A stretch of DNA of 64,000 nt, taken from Ardenticatenaceae bacterium. GTDB taxonomy: Bacteria; Chloroflexota; Anaerolineae; Promineifilales; Promineifilaceae. The translations under genes were made by a program, and so were the position numbers. The notes under the pieces were generated by a model. It saw only the letters and a program-made list of their open reading frames with translations, searched no databases and was not told the DNA's origin. Below, piece by piece: positions 60,400-64,000 of the stretch (position 1 is the first letter of the stretch; every line of letters begins with the position of its first letter). Location: contig JASJCR010000010.1 of NCBI GenBank assembly GCA_030065875.1, positions 32,353-96,352 of the forward strand. The letters are read 5' to 3'.

Positions 60400-61617
60400 A
60401 TGGACAATTTGATCAACATATTGCTTTTGGTTTTTCTTTTGCCGCTGGCCATGATGGTGGGGTATTTGCTGCTGCTAACCATTACCGCGTTCATGGCTCC
60501 TGCAACCACGAAATTGATCGGCAAGTCGCCCGTGTCCCGGTTTCTTTTCCTGGTACCGGCTCATAACGAAGAACGGCTGCTGCCGGCCACGCTTGACTCG
60601 TTAAATCAATTATCATACCCGGCCGATCTTTACGAGGTTCACGTGGTGGCCGACAACTGTGACGATCGCACCGGTGACATCGCTACCGCCAAAGGAGCGA
60701 TTGCCCACGAGCGAAACAATCCCGATCTGCGCGGCAAGGGGTACGCCCTCCAGTGGCTGTTGCAGCGCCTGTGGGATCAAAAAATTGAACACGATGCGGT
60801 GATCATCCTCGATGCGGACACGGTGGTCTCCCAAAACTTTCTGACGGTCATGGACAGCCGGCTGCAGCGGGGCGAGAGGATCATTCAGGCGTATTATGCC
60901 GTGCGTGATCCGGATCGCTCTTCGAGCATTAGCCTTCGCTATGCCGCCCTGGCCGTCCTCCACTACCTGCGGCCGCAGGGGCGCATGATTTTAGGCGGAT
61001 CAACCGGGCTAAAGGGGAACGGCATGGTTTTTCACCATGAGGTGATGCGCAACCATGAGTGGAGTTCATCCCTGACTGAAGATATCGAATTTCACATGGC
61101 CCAAATCCTAAAAGGTGAACGGGTGATGTTTGCCCCGGATGCGGTTGTTGAGGCCGAAATGCCGGCGAATTTGGCCGACGCCAACACGCAAAACGAGCGC
61201 TGGGAGCGCGGCCGGATCGAAATGGCGCGTCGTTTTGTCCCGCAGCTGCTGCAAAATTCCTGGAGCACTAATCCGGTCAACAGCCGATTTTTACTGTTTG
61301 ACGCGGCCGTCGAGCACCTGATTCCCCCCTTTTCTATTTTGATGGGTGGGTCGCTGGCTGGCGTAATTTTGACCGCCGTCGCGTTCATTTGGTCAGACCA
61401 CCCGCTGGCCCTTGCAAACTTTTTATTGGCCATCTTCCTGATTTTAGGACAGTTCGTTTACCTTATATCTGGTTTGCGTTTGGCCAAAGCACCGGTCGGG
61501 GTCTACAAAGCCCTCCTCTATGCGCCCGGTTTTATGATTTGGAAAATCTGGCTGTATCTGCGGGTTTTGATTAATCGTTCTGATGACACGTGGGTCCGCA
61601 CCGCTCGCAACCAATAA
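60400..61617 (+). CDS. Membrane-bound family 2 glycosyltransferase
   Basis: A 405-residue GT2 enzyme with an N-terminal helix (about 4-28), a catalytic domain and C-terminal helices, like processive or dolichol-phosphate-type synthases. FLVPAHNEERLLPATLDSL, ILDADTVVSQNF (DxD), TEDIEFHMAQ and QNERWERGR (QxxRW) are complete, so it should be active. The QxxRW motif suggests relation to cellulose/poly-GlcNAc synthases. Starts 3 bases after the epimerase stop. Confidence 0.9.
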   Translation: MDNLINILLLVFLLPLAMMVGYLLLLTITAFMAPATTKLIGKSPVSRFLFLVPAHNEERLLPATLDSLNQLSYPADLYEVHVVADNCDDRTGDIATAKGAIAHERNNPDLRGKGYALQWLLQRLWDQKIEHDAVIILDADTVVSQNFLTVMDSRLQRGERIIQAYYAVRDPDRSSSISLRYAALAVLHYLRPQGRMILGGSTGLKGNGMVFHHEVMRNHEWSSSLTEDIEFHMAQILKGERVMFAPDAVVEAEMPANLADANTQNERWERGRIEMARRFVPQLLQNSWSTNPVNSRFLLFDAAVEHLIPPFSILMGGSLAGVILTAVAFIWSDHPLALANFLLAIFLILGQFVYLISGLRLAKAPVGVYKALLYAPGFMIWKIWLYLRVLINRSDDTWVRTARNQ

Positions 61618-61646
61618 ACACAGTCAGCTAGTTTTAGAGTTTAGAA

Positions 61647-62492
61647 ATGATGCAGATAATGGAAAAAGTATCCAATCAGGCACAATCCATCAATGATCTA
61701 ACGACCCAATCACTTCGATCTGAAAACGAGGAGCGTTCCAATCAGGTGACCCCAATGTCGTACGCCAACACCGACGAATTAGACCGCAAGGCTCAACGCA
61801 TGCTGGATCGCTATGCATCGATGAGCTTTAAAGGGCCGCGAGAAGCGCAGCGCATGCGCGTGCACCTGATTACCTGGGTGATCCGCACAAAGCTGTCGGA
61901 AAACGTCAAGCGAGTTTTTGATCTTCTGATCGCCCTGGTCGCGCTGATTTGTCTTTCCCCACTTATCGCTCTGACCGCCGTGCTGGTAAAAATCACCTCA
62001 CCGGGCCCGATTTTCTTTAAGCAAATTCGGGTTGGCAAATGGGGTGAGCCATTTTACTGCTATAAATTCAGATCAATGTATATTGATGCTGAGGAGCGCA
62101 AAGAAGCGCTCATGGCCCAAAATGAAGCGGACGGACCGGTCTTTAAAATTAAAAACGACCCCCGCATCACCCCGGTCGGCCGCGTAATCCGCAAATTAAG
62201 CATTGATGAATTACCCCAGCTGCTCAACGTCATCAAAGGGGAAATGAGCCTGGTCGGACCAAGACCGGCCGTTCCCAAAGAAGTAGCTGAATACACCTTT
62301 GACGAGCTGGCCAGGCTTGGTGCTGTGCCCGGTATTACCGGCCTGCAGCAGGTTTCCGGCCGCAGCGATCTCGATTTTAAACGATGGGTTGAGCTGGACT
62401 TGCAATACATCAATGAGCAAAGTTTGTGGACTGATATAAAGATCTTGTTACGCACCATCCCGGCCGTCATCTTCGCACGGGGTGCCTATTAA
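61647..62492 (+). CDS. Initiating sugar-phosphate transferase (WcaJ/RfbP family)
   Basis: A 281-residue monotopic phosphoglycosyl transferase. The membrane re-entrant helix is VFDLLIALVALICLSPLIAL, followed by TSPGPIFFKQIRVGKWG, KFRSMYIDAEERK, SIDELPQLLNVIKGEMSLVG and GPRPAVP. It starts the repeat unit by putting a sugar-1-phosphate on undecaprenyl phosphate. The N-terminal 80 residues are extra and polar; the large N-terminal WcaJ domain is lacking. Two ATGs are adjacent at the start. Confidence 0.94.
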   Translation: MMQIMEKVSNQAQSINDLTTQSLRSENEERSNQVTPMSYANTDELDRKAQRMLDRYASMSFKGPREAQRMRVHLITWVIRTKLSENVKRVFDLLIALVALICLSPLIALTAVLVKITSPGPIFFKQIRVGKWGEPFYCYKFRSMYIDAEERKEALMAQNEADGPVFKIKNDPRITPVGRVIRKLSIDELPQLLNVIKGEMSLVGPRPAVPKEVAEYTFDELARLGAVPGITGLQQVSGRSDLDFKRWVELDLQYINEQSLWTDIKILLRTIPAVIFARGAY

Positions 62493-62510
62493 TTAAGGGA
62501 ATTTCAAAAC

Positions 62511-63938
62511 ATGCGAAAATTAGTCGTCGTACTCGGGGTACCGATTGACAACCTGACGATGTCTGAAACCATTGATCGCCTGGATTCATTTGTCCAAATC
62601 GGTCGGGAAACCGGAAAAACCCATCAAGTGGCTACCGTCAACGCGGATTTTGCCGTTAAATCCCTCAATGATCCGGAGCTGCGTCTGCTTCTGTGTGAGG
62701 CGGAAATGGCCACGGCCGACGGCATGCCCCTGGTTTGGGGAGCGCGTTTGTTGGGCATCGATATTCCCGAACGGGTAGCAGGGGCTGATATTGTGCCGGC
62801 TTTGGCCGGGCGAGCCGCAGAAAAAGGGTACTCAATTTACTTCTTTGGCGCGGCAGATGGCATCGCCCAAAAAGCGGCCGATCGTCTCAAGGAGCAATAC
62901 CCAAACCTAAAAATTGCGGGAGTTGCTTCTCCACCTTTTGGTTCGATCCTGGAGATGGACCGCCGCTATATCGACGAAATCAAACGGTCCAAAGCGGATA
63001 TCGTCCTGGTCGCGCTGGGAAATCCCAAACAGGAAAAATGGATCGGGATGTACGGCCGGGAAATCGGGGCTCCGGTAGCGATCGGCATAGGTGGGACTCT
63101 TGATTTTATGACCGGTCAAACAAAACGCGCCCCGGCCTGGATGCAAAAAACCGGTTTGGAATGGGTGTATCGCCTGCTTCAGGAACCGCAGCGGCTGTGG
63201 AAACGATACGTACACGATTTATTTGGTTTTTCCTCATTTTTTGTTCGCCAATGGTGGATGATGCGTCAGCAAAACGGGCCGGCGTTGATTCTCCCCAAAA
63301 CCGATCTGGTTTTAATCGATCAAACGGCGTACCTAACCCTGTCCGGCCGCTTAGATCGGAACAATTATGAAGAAATCGTGATGTCGGGCATGGAAGCCTT
63401 AAAAGAAACCGGTCAAATTGAAATTAACTTAAAAGAAACGACTTTTCTGGACAGCTCAGCGATTGGGGGATTGGTGCTCATCGCCAAACAGGCCCGGGAA
63501 CAGGGAGGAGACGTTTGTCTCAAAGAAGTACCCGACCGTATTTTACAAACGCTCACCCTCTTGAAACTCGATCAATTTTTTGACATTGTTGATGAGAACG
63601 GCAAGCCGATTCACGTATCGCCCCAAACGGTCTTTGTGGAACCTTCAACCCATGTCATACGTATGCCGCGGCGTTTAGATGTCAACACAGCCGAAAACCA
63701 GCAAATCAAAATTATGCAGGCGTTACAATCACACGATGACATCCTGCTCGATTTTACGGAGACCCGCTTCCTGGCCAGTGCCGGTCTGGCATCCCTGGCC
63801 CATATCCAAAAGGAAGCCCAGCGGCTCAACAAAAAATTACGCCTCGCCAACTGCTCCACTGATGTACAGCGGGTCATAAAAATGGTGCGATTCGACTCCC
63901 TATTTGAAATTGTAGAGCATTTTAAGGCACCAGCCTGA
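62511..63938 (+). CDS. WecG/TagA/CpsF glycosyltransferase fused to two STAS domains
   Basis: A 475-residue fusion. Residues 1-245 are a GT26 glycosyltransferase (WecG/TagA): ATVNADFAVKSLNDPELRLL, TADGMPLVWGARLLG, and VLVALGNPKQEKWIGMYG. Then a linker and two STAS-like domains, at about 262-362 and 384-472. The first has TFLDSSAIGG with Ser315/316 at the phosphorylated position of SpoIIAA-type antagonists; the second has RFLASAGLAS, with the Asp replaced but Ser423 kept. GT26 enzymes add the second sugar to lipid-linked intermediates. STAS fusion is unusual, and could link the enzyme to a partner-switch regulator. Confidence 0.85.
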   Translation: MRKLVVVLGVPIDNLTMSETIDRLDSFVQIGRETGKTHQVATVNADFAVKSLNDPELRLLLCEAEMATADGMPLVWGARLLGIDIPERVAGADIVPALAGRAAEKGYSIYFFGAADGIAQKAADRLKEQYPNLKIAGVASPPFGSILEMDRRYIDEIKRSKADIVLVALGNPKQEKWIGMYGREIGAPVAIGIGGTLDFMTGQTKRAPAWMQKTGLEWVYRLLQEPQRLWKRYVHDLFGFSSFFVRQWWMMRQQNGPALILPKTDLVLIDQTAYLTLSGRLDRNNYEEIVMSGMEALKETGQIEINLKETTFLDSSAIGGLVLIAKQAREQGGDVCLKEVPDRILQTLTLLKLDQFFDIVDENGKPIHVSPQTVFVEPSTHVIRMPRRLDVNTAENQQIKIMQALQSHDDILLDFTETRFLASAGLASLAHIQKEAQRLNKKLRLANCSTDVQRVIKMVRFDSLFEIVEHFKAPA

Positions 63939-63967
63939 CAAAATTTAAACCATCGACGATTAACGAT

Positions 63968-64000
63968 ATGCAAGCGCTAATTTTGGCAACCGGAGAAAAT
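63968..64000 (+). CDS. Nucleotidyltransferase-like gene, start only (cut by window edge)
   Basis: ATG at 63968 opens MQALILATGEN, which resembles the start of sugar-nucleotide pyrophosphorylases (xxALILAAGxGxRLxPLT). Only 11 codons are in the window. The position after the GT26-STAS gene fits a polysaccharide locus. Confidence 0.55.
   Translation, partial: MQALILATGEN

Overview
The window looks like chromosomal DNA of a mid-GC, free-living bacterium, most likely a member of the Chloroflexota (Anaerolineae-like). This is an inference from protein style: a NuoC-NuoD fusion, two-component-type propellers without a kinase, G5/3D cell-wall proteins, DUF418 and DUF3524 proteins, and long intergenic repeats. 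No rRNA, tRNA, CRISPR array, transposase or phage gene was recognised. The only RNA gene found is the signal recognition particle RNA (6873-7006, minus strand).

Layout. 1-5072: an aryl-acid module with a PaaK-type CoA ligase (cut by the window edge), a PaaI-type thioesterase, a lipase-like hydrolase, a two-subunit thiamine-diphosphate 2-oxo-acid decarboxylase and a cyclase-family hydrolase. 5323-16554: housekeeping and mixed genes (G5/3D protein, SRP RNA, phosphoribosyltransferase, rhomboid protease, zinc-ribbon membrane protein, a TetR/DUF418 pair with matching operators, a secreted glycosidase, a DEDDh exonuclease, an acetyltransferase, an M42 peptidase). 16811-33921: M16C peptidase, a GerW-like gene pair, two DASS-type transporters, an FkbM methyltransferase, PanC, a 927-residue propeller sensor, glycerate kinase, a GT39-type membrane glycosyltransferase and an Mrp ATPase. 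34031-37543: a minus-strand operon iscX-nuoB-nuoCD-nuoI closed by a clear terminator; it encodes the four Q-module subunits of complex I plus an Fe-S assembly adaptor. 37690-45581: a queuosine-tRNA mannosyltransferase homologue, glycogen phosphorylase, small membrane proteins, a response regulator overlapping an RlmI-type methyltransferase, and others.

45754-64000 is one long plus-strand locus for making and exporting a surface polysaccharide of the Wzx/Wzy type. It holds two Wzz-like chain-length proteins, a flippase, a CpsD-like ATPase, a polymerase/ligase, an acyltransferase, five glycosyltransferases, an epimerase, an initiating sugar-phosphate transferase, two lipoproteins (one GH44-like) and the start of a nucleotidyltransferase. 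It is the most unusual part of the window. One Wzz protein carries an N-terminal Mrr-type winged-helix domain. The CpsD-like ATPase has lost its Walker A lysine and its tyrosine tail. The WecG/TagA glycosyltransferase is fused to two STAS domains. Together these suggest that chain-length control and glycosyltransfer are tied to a regulatory circuit, which is an inference.

Two genome-scale signals run through the window. First, seven or more intergenic arrays have an exact 7-base period, mostly arranged as palindromes, each with its own heptamer, and they often contain the stop codon of the upstream gene. Second, the palindrome CGGCCG is greatly over-represented: 9 copies hand-counted in 15481-16740, against about 0.3 expected by chance. 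Other dispersed intergenic repeats occur in two or three copies each.
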